A program made the translations under genes and the position numbers. A stretch of 6,217 nt of DNA, taken from NCBI GenBank assembly GCA_002369155.1, contig DFEM01000008.1, positions 1 through 6,217 on the forward strand, given 5' to 3'. Shown in pieces: positions 1 to 5,408 of this stretch. The notes below the pieces were generated by a model. It saw nothing but the letters and a program-made list of their open reading frames with translations, had not been told where the DNA came from and ran no database searches. The stretch is from Lachnospiraceae bacterium UBA3802. Its GTDB lineage: Bacteria > Bacillota > Clostridia > Lachnospirales > Lachnospiraceae. Position 1 is the stretch's first letter, and each line of letters begins with the position of its first letter.

Positions 1-1
1 T

Positions 2-727
2 CTTGAAAAAGGCGGAAAATACAAGGTTCAGGTTACTTATCCAAACGATGCATTCAAATTTGATGACAGCAAAAAAATAGAAATGACAACTTCATCTTCG
101 AGTGCACCCGATTCGGACGGAGCGGAAATCGGCGCTTTATGCTGTCCTTTTACCTCTGTGGCAGCAATGATTTTATTCGGCGTGGGCATTTATTATTTAG
201 GCGGACTGCTTTCCTGGATGGGATCTTCGGGATTCCAGTCAACCAAGAAAATAGTTCGTGAAGTTATCGAATATCAAACCAACTGCCCTAACTGCGGAGC
301 TCCGAGACAGGAAGGAAAAGAAGCCTGCGCATATTGCGGAACCAATTTGATTAAGACCAAAACCAAGATTGAAGAAACATCGGTACCCAAGCAGTATGAC
401 AAATACAAGGATGAAATCGTCAAACACAAAGAAAACGGTACTTACAAAATCACTTCTTCACCAAACACTTACGTACATGTTTCAACTATTGTGATACCGC
501 ACAAAACCTCATTTTCTTCTTACATGAAAGCCCGTTCGTCATCAAGTTCAAGAGGCGGCGGCGGACATTCATCCTGTGCCCATTCATCCTGTGCCTGTGC
601 GTGCGCCTGCGCATGTGCGTGTGCCGGCGGCGGAAGAGCGGGATGCAGCGCAAAGGATTTTTACAAAACCAATCTTAAATTAAAATATTTTGATGATAAC
701 AAATCCAAAAAAACAAAAAAGAAATAA
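2..727 (+). CDS. Membrane protein with zinc ribbon and Cys-Ala repeat tail (5' truncated)
   Basis: The frame is open from the window edge, so the ATG at 83 is internal and the true start lies upstream. The visible order is: a short beta-rich piece (KYKVQVTYPND) that looks like the end of an extracytoplasmic domain; a Ser/Asp-rich linker; one hydrophobic segment at about 152-220 (with a Cys-Cys just before it); a zinc ribbon CPNC...CAYC at 284-337; a hydrophilic region; then a Ser/Gly-rich stretch, a Cys-Ala repeat at 566-625, a GGGRAGC motif and a Lys-rich end. The four ribbon cysteines are spaced C-x2-C...C-x2-C, as in treble-clef/rubredoxin-like ribbons. The architecture (outer domain, single membrane helix, low-complexity Cys-rich end) recalls DUF2207-type membrane proteins, but I cannot confirm the family. 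Function unknown. A terminator follows directly, so this is the last gene of its transcript. Confidence 0.8.
   Translation, partial: LEKGGKYKVQVTYPNDAFKFDDSKKIEMTTSSSSAPDSDGAEIGALCCPFTSVAAMILFGVGIYYLGGLLSWMGSSGFQSTKKIVREVIEYQTNCPNCGAPRQEGKEACAYCGTNLIKTKTKIEETSVPKQYDKYKDEIVKHKENGTYKITSSPNTYVHVSTIVIPHKTSFSSYMKARSSSSSRGGGGHSSCAHSSCACACACACACAGGGRAGCSAKDFYKTNLKLKYFDDNKSKKTKKK
566..625 (+). repeat. Tandem repeat coding for HSSCA-HSSCA then (Cys-Ala)n
   Basis: Positions 566-580 and 581-595 are a perfect 15-bp tandem duplication, each encoding HSSCA. Five further Cys-Ala pairs follow at 596-625, giving six consecutive CA dipeptides. The Cys-Ala codons vary (TGT GCG, TGC GCC, TGC GCA, TGT GCG, TGT GCC), so the dipeptide repeat is not a simple nucleotide microsatellite, although the 15-bp unit is identical at DNA level and may be a recent duplication. 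The repeat sits inside the coding frame of the membrane protein. Confidence 0.9.
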
Positions 728-747
728 AATCAGGTTGACTGATACAA

Positions 748-778
748 AGAGGTCGGAAAATTCCGGCCTCTATTTTTT
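748..778 (+). terminator. Intrinsic terminator after the Cys-Ala protein gene
   Basis: The stem runs from 748 to 771: AGAGGTCGG pairs with CCGGCCTCT through nine pairs, including one G-U, with two extra A-T pairs closing a very small loop. A run of six T follows at 773-778. It lies 20 nt after the stop codon at 727, a standard rho-independent arrangement that separates this gene from the downstream control region. Confidence 0.9.
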
Positions 779-793
779 ATTAGCAGGTTAGGG

Positions 794-822
794 TTGACAA
801 ACAATTTTAAATGGTTTATATT
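794..822 (+). promoter_or_regulatory. Promoter P1 (sigma-70/SigA type)
   Basis: A perfect -35 box TTGACA (794-799) is followed after exactly 17 nt by TATATT (817-822), one mismatch from the consensus -10. Transcription would start near 829-831, inside or at the edge of the inverted repeat 831-850, so a bound repressor would block initiation. P1 would give an mRNA leader of about 280 nt ahead of the ABC ATPase gene. Confidence 0.75.
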
Positions 823-830
823 CATCAAAT

Positions 831-850
831 GATTAAGCAATCGTTTAATC
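831..850. promoter_or_regulatory. Operator-like inverted repeat O1
   Basis: GATTAAGC-AATC-GTTTAATC is an imperfect inverted repeat with 8-bp arms, one mismatched pair and a 4-bp centre. It begins 8 nt after the -10 box of P1 and matches the site at 1003-1022 at 16 of 20 positions. The size, symmetry and position over the start site are typical of operators bound by dimeric TetR/AcrR-type repressors. The identity of the regulator is inferred; none is encoded in the window. Confidence 0.65.
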
Positions 851-899
851 GTTAAAAGAAAAATGCCTGTTTTAAGGGAAAATCATTTTTTTATCGTCG

Positions 900-928
900 A
901 AAAATAAGCATATTTATTTTTCTTTTTT
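900..928 (+). terminator. AT-only stem-loop with T-run, possible weak terminator or attenuator
   Basis: AAAAATAA (900-907) pairs perfectly with TTATTTTT (914-921) around the 6-nt loop GCATAT. CTTTTTT follows at 922-928. The T-run is right for an intrinsic terminator, but the stem has no G-C pairs, so termination would be weak. It lies between P1 and P2 and could lower read-through from P1. It may also be chance in an AT-rich leader. Confidence 0.25.
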
Positions 929-964
929 AGAAAAATAGGAGGTTTTATCATACGGGATTTTGAA

Positions 965-994
965 TTGAGAGGCATCGGGGAATTGGCATATCAT
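965..994 (+). promoter_or_regulatory. Promoter P2 (sigma-70/SigA type)
   Basis: TTGAGA (965-970), one mismatch from TTGACA, is followed after 18 nt by TATCAT (989-994), one mismatch from TATAAT. The predicted start near 1001-1003 coincides with the inverted repeat at 1003-1022. P2 would give a leader of roughly 108 nt before the ATPase gene. Individually it is weaker than P1, but its spacing to its operator (8 nt) is the same as at P1, which supports it. Confidence 0.6.
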
Positions 995-1002
995 AAAAAT
1001 AC

Positions 1003-1022
1003 AATTAAACAAACGTTTAATT
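1003..1022. promoter_or_regulatory. Operator-like perfect inverted repeat O2
   Basis: AATTAAAC-AAAC-GTTTAATT has perfect 8-bp arms around a 4-bp centre. It begins 8 nt after the -10 box of P2 and shares the consensus RATTAARC-N4-GTTTAATY with O1 at 831-850. It is most simply a second binding site for the same repressor, probably of TetR/AcrR type (inference). It lies 87 nt before the ATPase start codon. Confidence 0.7.
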
Positions 1023-1109
1023 ATTTTGAGTTTCAAAATCTTTTTCGAAAAAGAAATCCCAACAAAACAGCAATTATTCCAATAAAGTTTTACCAATGAG
1101 GAGGAAGTT

Positions 1110-1826
1110 ATGTCGGAACAGGAAAGAAAATTCTTGGAAATAGTGGATTTAAAAAAGGGTTTCGGAAGCGGAGATACCAGACAGGAAGTATTGAAAGGAA
1201 TGAATTTCACGGTATCAAAAGGAGAGTTTTGCGTACTCCTTGGCCCGTCGGGAAGCGGTAAATCCACACTTCTTAACATAATCGGCGGAATTGACAATCC
1301 CGATTCGGGTTACATATCCATAAACGGAGACAAACTCCGCGATATGGGCGAAAAAGGTCTGACCAAATACAGAAGAAAACACTTGGGATACGTATTTCAG
1401 ATGTACAATTTAATTCCCAATCTCAATGTCAAAGAAAACATCGAAGTCGGAGCATATCTTTCCAACAATCCCCTTGAAATAGACGAATTACTCGAGACAC
1501 TCGGTCTTTTCAAACACAGATACAAATTACCGAACCAGTTATCCGGCGGTCAGCAGCAGAGAGTATCCATCGGACGTGCAATAGTCAAAAATCCCGACAT
1601 CCTGCTTTGCGACGAACCCACCGGCGCACTTGATTACAACACATCCAAAGAAATTCTTAAACTTATCGAAGACGTCAATGCCAAGTACGGCAACACGGTC
1701 ATCATGGTTACACACAATGAAGAAATCAGAAAGATGGCTGATCATGTCATCAAACTTCGTGACGGAATGGTAAGGCATAATGACATGAACGAAAACAAGA
1801 TTTCTGCGAGTGAACTGGATTGGTAG
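1110..1826 (+). CDS. ABC exporter ATPase, MacB/LolD/FtsE type
   Basis: This 238-residue protein is a complete single ABC nucleotide-binding domain of usual family length. Visible motifs in order are Walker A GPSGSGKST (residues 45-53), Q-loop Q97 in YVFQMYNLIP, signature LSGGQ (144-148), Walker B ILLCDEP (164-170) with catalytic Glu169, D-loop ALD (173-175) and switch His202. The FQMYNLIPNLNV stretch and GALDYNTS after Walker B are typical of the MacB/LolD family, whose members energise FtsX-type permeases that do not move substrate through a membrane pore in the classic way. The start is fixed by AGGAGG at 1099-1104 with a 5-nt gap. It pairs with the permease 49 nt downstream. Expression is probably controlled by the two promoter-operator modules upstream. 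Substrate unknown; peptide, antibiotic or lipoprotein-related roles are all possible. Confidence 0.95.
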   Translation: MSEQERKFLEIVDLKKGFGSGDTRQEVLKGMNFTVSKGEFCVLLGPSGSGKSTLLNIIGGIDNPDSGYISINGDKLRDMGEKGLTKYRRKHLGYVFQMYNLIPNLNVKENIEVGAYLSNNPLEIDELLETLGLFKHRYKLPNQLSGGQQQRVSIGRAIVKNPDILLCDEPTGALDYNTSKEILKLIEDVNAKYGNTVIMVTHNEEIRKMADHVIKLRDGMVRHNDMNENKISASELDW

Positions 1827-1827
1827 A

Positions 1828-1862
1828 CACCGCATCCGTCAGCGAAGCTGACGGATGCGGTG
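1828..1862. other. Perfect 16-bp hairpin between ATPase and permease genes
   Basis: CACCGCATCCGTCAGC (1828-1843) pairs without mismatch with 1847-1862 around the loop GAA (1844-1846). The apex GCGAAGC is the sequence known for forming an unusually stable DNA mini-hairpin. The stem starts one base after the ATPase stop codon and ends just before the permease RBS (GGAAAGGA, 1862-1869). No T-run follows, so it is not a terminator. Likely roles are mRNA stabilisation or processing that sets the ATPase:permease ratio, or a REP-like dispersed repeat. It is GC-rich against an AT-rich background. Confidence 0.85.
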
Positions 1863-1875
1863 GAAAGGATAAATT

Positions 1876-4644
1876 ATGAAGAAAAGAAAAATTATAAATC
1901 CCTTAATAAAACGTGTTCCCAAAGAACTGCTCGGTGAGTGGAGAAAGTATCTGGTTATATTTTTGCTTCTCTCCATGACCATCGGATTTGTATCCGGAAT
2001 GTACGTGGCAAACCACAGCATGCTTATTTCCATCGCCAATGCCAATCGTGACAACAAACTCGAGGACGGACATTTCGAACTTGAAAAAAAGGCGAGCAAG
2101 GAATTTATAGAGGCAATAGAATCCGGAGAAAAGATAGATTTAAGAGCTTATTACATCGATGAGGCGCATAAGGAGATAGACGAAAAGATTGAAGAAGAAG
2201 CGCCCAAAACCTTAAAGGAAGAAGTCGAAAAGGAAGTCAGAAAAACGGTAAAAGAAGAAATAACGAAAAATGTCACGGATGCCGTTAACGAAGCGCTTGC
2301 ACCTTTTGCGGATTTTATGAGTGCTGAAGAAAAACAGGCAAAAATAGATGAAGCTGTTGAAAAGGCACTGGATGAGAATTACGAAAAGACCGTAAAAGAA
2401 GTGCTTCCCGATGCGATAGATGAGGCTTTAAAGAGCAAGGAATATCTGGATGAAAAAGAAAAAGCCCGTAAGGATGCTTACAAGGAAGCCGAGGATGAGA
2501 TAAACGAAGAGTTCGACAAACAGGATGCAAAGAAATCCAAAGCCACACTTGAAGCCGAGAAGAATTTTAAGGTTACACCGGTTACGGTTTATGAAAACTT
2601 TTATAAAGATGTACCCGAAGACAATGATCTCGACGGCAATTCGGACGGAAAAATCAGAGTATACGCATACGAAGATTACATCAATATGGCAACTTTCAAC
2701 GAGGGCAGAAAACCCGAGAACGACAAAGAGATTGCAATCGATCGAATGCATGCCGAAAACAATGGGCTGAAAATCGGAGATAAGATTAAAGTCCAGGGAA
2801 AAGAATTCGAGATTACCGGCCTGTTGGCATATGTCAATTACGCCACATTACATGAGAAAAATACGGACTTCATGTTTGATGCGATAAGCTTTGACGTGGC
2901 AATGGTAACGCCTGAAGCATGGGATAATCTTAAGGGCAAAACCCATTATGTATATGCATTTAAATATGTTGATTCTTTTTCAAATGATTCTGAGCAAAAG
3001 AAGCTTTCCGATGATTTCATGAGTGCTCTCATTACACAGAGCATCAAAGAAGAAAACGATCTTGAGGATTATGTTCCGGAATATCTTAATCAGGCAGTTC
3101 ATTTTGCTCCCGATGACATGGGATCCGACAAGGAGATGGGCGGCGTTCTTTTATACATTCTTGTGATGGTTCTCGGATTCGTGTTTGCGCTTACCGTTAT
3201 GTCGACGATTACCAAAGAATCAACGGTTATCGGAACACTAAGGGCTTCGGGCTATACCAAGGGAGAACTGATAAGACATTACATGGCAACTCCCGTCGCA
3301 GTAACGATTTTTACTGCATTGGTCGGAAATATATTGGGATATACGGTCTTTAAAAATATCGTGGTGTCCATGTATTTTAACAGCTACAGCCTTCCAAAAT
3401 ACGAGACTTACTGGTATTACGAAGCATTTGTCAAAACAACGGTTGTGCCGGTTATTCTGATGATACTCATCAATTTTGTTACGGTAGCCTATATGCTTCG
3501 TCTCTCACCCCTTAAATTCATAAGAAGGGATTTGAAAACATCGCGAAGAAAGAAAGCCATGAGACTTCCGAGATTTAAATTCCTGGCAAGGTTCAGACTG
3601 AGAGTGCTTCTTCAGAATATCCCCAATTACATTGTTTTGTTTGTGGGCATTTACTTTGTTGTGTTCCTTATGACTTTTGCATTCGGACTGCCGACGACTC
3701 TTAAAAACTACCAGGCGCATGCCACGGATGACATGTTTGCAAAATACCAGTATGTGCTTAAATCAAATGAAGACGAGGACGGTAACGAAATTAATACAAA
3801 AACACCGGTTGCCGAAAGATTCAGCATGGCTACTTTGTATACCACTGACGGAAAAAGAGTGGGCGAGCCGATAAGCATATACGGTCTTGATGCCGATTCA
3901 AAATACATTCCGTTAAACGGCAAAGTATCCGGAAATGAGGCTTTGATATCGAGCGCTTACGCAGACAAATTCGGCCTTAAAGAAGGAGATACCGTCACAT
4001 TAAAGGCTAGATATACCGATGACGAATATACTTTTAAAATCGTCGGAAATTACGAATGCATAAGCGGTCTGGCATTATATACTTCTTTGGACGGGTTCAA
4101 CGAAGTATTCGAAAATCCCGAAGGATCCTTTAACGGATATTTGTCCAACGAAGAAATAAAAGATATCGATCCCGATTATATCGCGATGACCATTACCGAA
4201 GACGATATCTTAAAAGTATCCAATCAGCTCAATCACTCGATGGGAAATTACATGAATTATTTTAAGGTTATATGTCTGATTGCCGCAGCAATACTCATAT
4301 ATCTTTTGACAAAGGTTATCGTTGAAAAGAACGAAAATTCCATTTCGATGGTAAAAATTCTCGGATATTACAATAACGAAATTGCTTCTTTATATCTTTT
4401 ATCCACGACTGTTGTGGTAATTATATCCGCAATTATATCCGCACTTCTCGGCACCCAGTCGTTAGAGCTTGTATGGCATATAATCCTTTATCGAATGGAC
4501 GGATGGCTTCCCGCATACGTACCGTTTTCATCATATTTTTACATGGTGCTCATGGTAATTGCGGCATACCTGATTGTAATGTTTATCGACTATCACAGGA
4601 TTAAAAAGATTCCGATGGATCAGGCGCTTAAGAATGTGGAGTAA
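1876..4644 (+). CDS. FtsX-type ABC exporter permease with coiled-coil extracytoplasmic insertion
   Basis: This 922-residue membrane protein is the partner of the upstream ATPase. The order is: membrane helix 1 (about residues 25-46); a Glu/Lys/Ala-rich helical, probably coiled-coil region (about 75-230); a MacB-like beta-rich domain with GDKIKVQGKEFEITGLL; helices 2-4 (about 423-445, 471-493, 522-541) with the FtsX signature GTLRASGYTKGELIRHYM at 453-470; then a repeat of the plan with helix 5 (584-605), a second outer domain (LKEGDTVTLKARYTDDEYTFKIVGNY) and helices 6-8 (797-815, 840-862, 888-906) with KILGYYNNEIASLYL at 827-841. It is thus a tandem duplication of the four-helix MacB/FtsX unit in one chain. 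GGAAAGGA lies 6 nt before the ATG. Type VII exporters of this kind transmit force to outer domains; this coiled coil may contact a cell-wall enzyme or a substrate (inference). Last gene of the operon. Confidence 0.93.
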   Translation: MKKRKIINPLIKRVPKELLGEWRKYLVIFLLLSMTIGFVSGMYVANHSMLISIANANRDNKLEDGHFELEKKASKEFIEAIESGEKIDLRAYYIDEAHKEIDEKIEEEAPKTLKEEVEKEVRKTVKEEITKNVTDAVNEALAPFADFMSAEEKQAKIDEAVEKALDENYEKTVKEVLPDAIDEALKSKEYLDEKEKARKDAYKEAEDEINEEFDKQDAKKSKATLEAEKNFKVTPVTVYENFYKDVPEDNDLDGNSDGKIRVYAYEDYINMATFNEGRKPENDKEIAIDRMHAENNGLKIGDKIKVQGKEFEITGLLAYVNYATLHEKNTDFMFDAISFDVAMVTPEAWDNLKGKTHYVYAFKYVDSFSNDSEQKKLSDDFMSALITQSIKEENDLEDYVPEYLNQAVHFAPDDMGSDKEMGGVLLYILVMVLGFVFALTVMSTITKESTVIGTLRASGYTKGELIRHYMATPVAVTIFTALVGNILGYTVFKNIVVSMYFNSYSLPKYETYWYYEAFVKTTVVPVILMILINFVTVAYMLRLSPLKFIRRDLKTSRRKKAMRLPRFKFLARFRLRVLLQNIPNYIVLFVGIYFVVFLMTFAFGLPTTLKNYQAHATDDMFAKYQYVLKSNEDEDGNEINTKTPVAERFSMATLYTTDGKRVGEPISIYGLDADSKYIPLNGKVSGNEALISSAYADKFGLKEGDTVTLKARYTDDEYTFKIVGNYECISGLALYTSLDGFNEVFENPEGSFNGYLSNEEIKDIDPDYIAMTITEDDILKVSNQLNHSMGNYMNYFKVICLIAAAILIYLLTKVIVEKNENSISMVKILGYYNNEIASLYLLSTTVVVIISAIISALLGTQSLELVWHIILYRMDGWLPAYVPFSSYFYMVLMVIAAYLIVMFIDYHRIKKIPMDQALKNVE

Positions 4645-4682
4645 TCCCAATATAATATTTTGTAAACGGCAGTTTAATGAGA

Positions 4683-4721
4683 AAGACCCCGAATGTGTTA
4701 AAGCTTTCGGGGTCTTGTTTT
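4683..4721 (+). terminator. Intrinsic terminator of the ABC exporter operon
   Basis: AAGACCCCGAA (4683-4693) pairs perfectly over 11 bp with TTCGGGGTCTT (4706-4716), with a 12-nt loop and a following GTTTT. It starts 38 nt after the permease stop. The T-run is short, but the GC-rich stem is strong. Confidence 0.85.
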
Positions 4722-4730
4722 GCCCGTTAC

Positions 4731-4804
4731 TGACAAAGTCAAATTGACAACAATTTAACAAGACCATATAAAAACGACAAAGTGAAAATGTCAAAAATAT
4801 TGAC
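4731..4804. promoter_or_regulatory. GTCAA/TTGAC half-site cluster around the hicA promoter
   Basis: Two inverted pairs of the same pentamer flank the promoter: GTCAA-A-TTGAC (4738-4748, overlapping the -35 box) and GTCAA-N5-TTGAC (4790-4804, downstream of the start site). In addition, the direct repeat GACAAAGTSAAA occurs at 4732-4743 and 4776-4787, 44 bp apart, close to four helical turns. Clusters of this kind suit cooperative binding by a ribbon-helix-helix protein such as HicB, or by the HTH protein of the same operon. Binding is inferred, not shown. Confidence 0.45.
4744..4772 (+). promoter_or_regulatory. Promoter of the hicA-hicB-HTH operon
   Basis: A perfect TTGACA (4744-4749) and TATAAA (4767-4772, one mismatch from TATAAT) are separated by exactly 17 nt. 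Transcription would start near 4779, giving a 5' leader of about 50 nt before hicA. The upstream terminator ends at 4721, so the operon is transcribed independently of the ABC exporter. Confidence 0.8.
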
Positions 4805-4807
4805 GAC

Positions 4808-4827
4808 AGTACTAAAAGGTGGTACTA
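4808..4827 (+). promoter_or_regulatory. hicA RBS between GTACTA repeats
   Basis: The hicA Shine-Dalgarno AAAAGGTGG (4814-4822) sits 6 nt before the ATG at 4829 and is flanked by direct repeats GTACTA at 4809-4814 and 4822-4827. The same bases allow a 5-bp stem, AGTAC (4808-4812) with GTACT (4822-4826), that would place most of the SD in a 9-nt loop. This may tune toxin translation or be part of an operator; the stem alone is weak. Confidence 0.35.
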
Positions 4828-4828
4828 T

Positions 4829-5083
4829 ATGAACAGTAAACAACAAAAAATATATAACGATATATTTTCCAATCCTGTCAGGTCGAATATTCCATGGAAA
4901 GAAATAGAATCATTGTTTCAATCCCTGGGTGCGAAGATTTCTGAGGGGAACGGATCCAGAATAAGAGTTGAATTAAACGGCGAACGTGCAGTTTTTCACC
5001 GTCCGCATCCCGAAAGAAATACGGATAAAGGGGCCGTAATATCGGTGAGAAAGTTTTTAAGCAATGCAGGTGTGGGATTATGA
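4829..5083 (+). CDS. hicA: HicA-family toxin (Arg-type motif)
   Basis: This 84-residue protein fits the HicA fold, a double-stranded-RNA-binding-like mRNA interferase domain: an N-terminal helix (KIYNDIFSNP), a second helix (PWKEIESLFQSLGAKI), the glycine turn EGNGSR (39-44) leading into a beta strand, then FHRPHP (56-61) and a C-terminal VRKFLSNAGV helix. It belongs to the longer HicA clade with the FHRPHP motif. In classic HicA proteins the turn reads GSH and that His is needed for RNA cleavage; here Arg44 occupies the position. His57 and His60 are the only histidines. The gene overlaps hicB by the ATGA at 5080-5083, and the toxin-first order is usual for hicAB. It is expected to cut mRNA when not bound by HicB, but its catalytic competence is uncertain. 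Confidence 0.88.
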   Translation: MNSKQQKIYNDIFSNPVRSNIPWKEIESLFQSLGAKISEGNGSRIRVELNGERAVFHRPHPERNTDKGAVISVRKFLSNAGVGL

Positions 5084-5406
5084 CATATAAAGGGTATGTG
5101 GCTAAAATTGAATATGATGAGGATAATAATGTTTTTACCGGAATGGTAATTAATACCAGGACGGTCATCACTTTCTCGGGAACTTCCGTACAGGAACTTG
5201 AAAAAGAATTCAAGAACTCCGTCGAAGATTATTTGGAGTGGTGCAAAGAAGACGGAGTATCTCCGGAAAAGCCTTACTCCGGCAAATTTAATGTCAGACT
5301 TACTCCGCAAATGCATCAGGAAGCTGCATTAAAGGCCGGAAAGATGGGGATATCCCTTAATCGGTTTGTTGAACGAGCAGTAGAAAAAGAATTAAAACAG
5401 GGATGA
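5080..5406 (+). CDS. hicB: HicB-family antitoxin
   Basis: This 108-residue protein has the two HicB parts: an N-terminal partial RNase H-like fold (YVAKIEYDEDNNVFTGMV, then TFSGTSVQELEKEFKNSVEDYLEWCKEDG, residues 6-59) that normally blocks the toxin, and a C-terminal ribbon-helix-helix DNA-binding segment (FNVRLTPQMHQEAALKAGKMG followed by ISLNRFVERAVEKEL, residues 70-105). The first strand FNVRL and the N-R-F-V-E-R-A-V helix are typical RHH features. Its start overlaps the hicA stop by 4 nt, giving translational coupling, with AGGTG 7 nt upstream. It probably neutralises HicA and represses the operon promoter, where repeated half-sites are seen. The stop codon overlaps an ATG of the next frame. 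Confidence 0.93.
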   Translation: MTYKGYVAKIEYDEDNNVFTGMVINTRTVITFSGTSVQELEKEFKNSVEDYLEWCKEDGVSPEKPYSGKFNVRLTPQMHQEAALKAGKMGISLNRFVERAVEKELKQG

Positions 5407-5408
5407 TT

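Larger units (their letters stand above)
937..1099 (+). other. Orphan AGGAGG and open frame lacking a standard start codon
   Basis: A perfect AGGAGG (937-942) is followed 7 nt later by ATA at 950, and that frame stays open for 49 codons to a TGA at 1097-1099, immediately before the RBS of the ATPase gene. No ATG, GTG or TTG lies at a usable distance; the first in-frame TTG is at 965, 22 nt from the SD. The predicted peptide (beginning RDFELRGIGEL after the ATA codon) is not recognisable. Promoter P2 and operator O2 overlap it. It could be a small leader gene whose start was lost by one G-to-A change, or coincidence. Confidence 0.2.
728..1109. other. Gene-free control region upstream of the ABC exporter
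   Basis: This 382-bp stretch contains no credible start-to-stop gene on either strand. It holds the upstream terminator (748-778), two promoters (794-822 and 965-994), each followed by a similar 20-bp inverted repeat (831-850 and 1003-1022), an AT-only stem-loop (900-921), an AGGAGG with no usable start codon (937-942), a 12-bp palindrome TTTTTCGAAAAA (1041-1052) and the RBS of the ATPase gene (AGGAGG, 1099-1104). Its length and signal density point to regulated expression of the exporter. Confidence 0.75.

Noticed and set aside
83..85. ATG as the start of the first gene
   Set aside because: The same frame is open back to position 2, with protein-like sequence, and no ribosome binding site precedes this ATG; it is internal.
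566..595. Two 15-bp repeats as a CRISPR or attachment site
   Set aside because: They are contiguous, in frame and encode HSSCA twice; there are no spacers and no recombinase gene nearby.
1041..1052. Palindrome TTTTTCGAAAAA as an operator
   Set aside because: It is short and low complexity, is not repeated, and could easily arise by chance in this AT-rich leader.
914..1297. Reverse-strand open frame opposite the start of the ABC ATPase gene
   Set aside because: Its sequence (LPLPDGPRSTQNSPF) is the well-known antisense translation of the Walker A region; no RBS or independent signal supports it.
1828..1862. Hairpin as a transcription terminator
   Set aside because: No T-run follows, and ending transcription here would separate the ATPase from its partner permease.
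2428..2751. Reverse-strand open frame within the permease gene
   Set aside because: Shadow of the Glu/Lys-rich coiled-coil coding region, with no RBS and no recognisable domain.
4800..4828. TTGACG-N17-TACTAT as a second hicA promoter
   Set aside because: The -10 box matches poorly and the transcript would start downstream of the RBS; the promoter at 4744-4772 is much better.
4878..5213. Reverse-strand open frames opposite hicA and hicB
   Set aside because: They lie entirely over two well-supported genes and show no family features.
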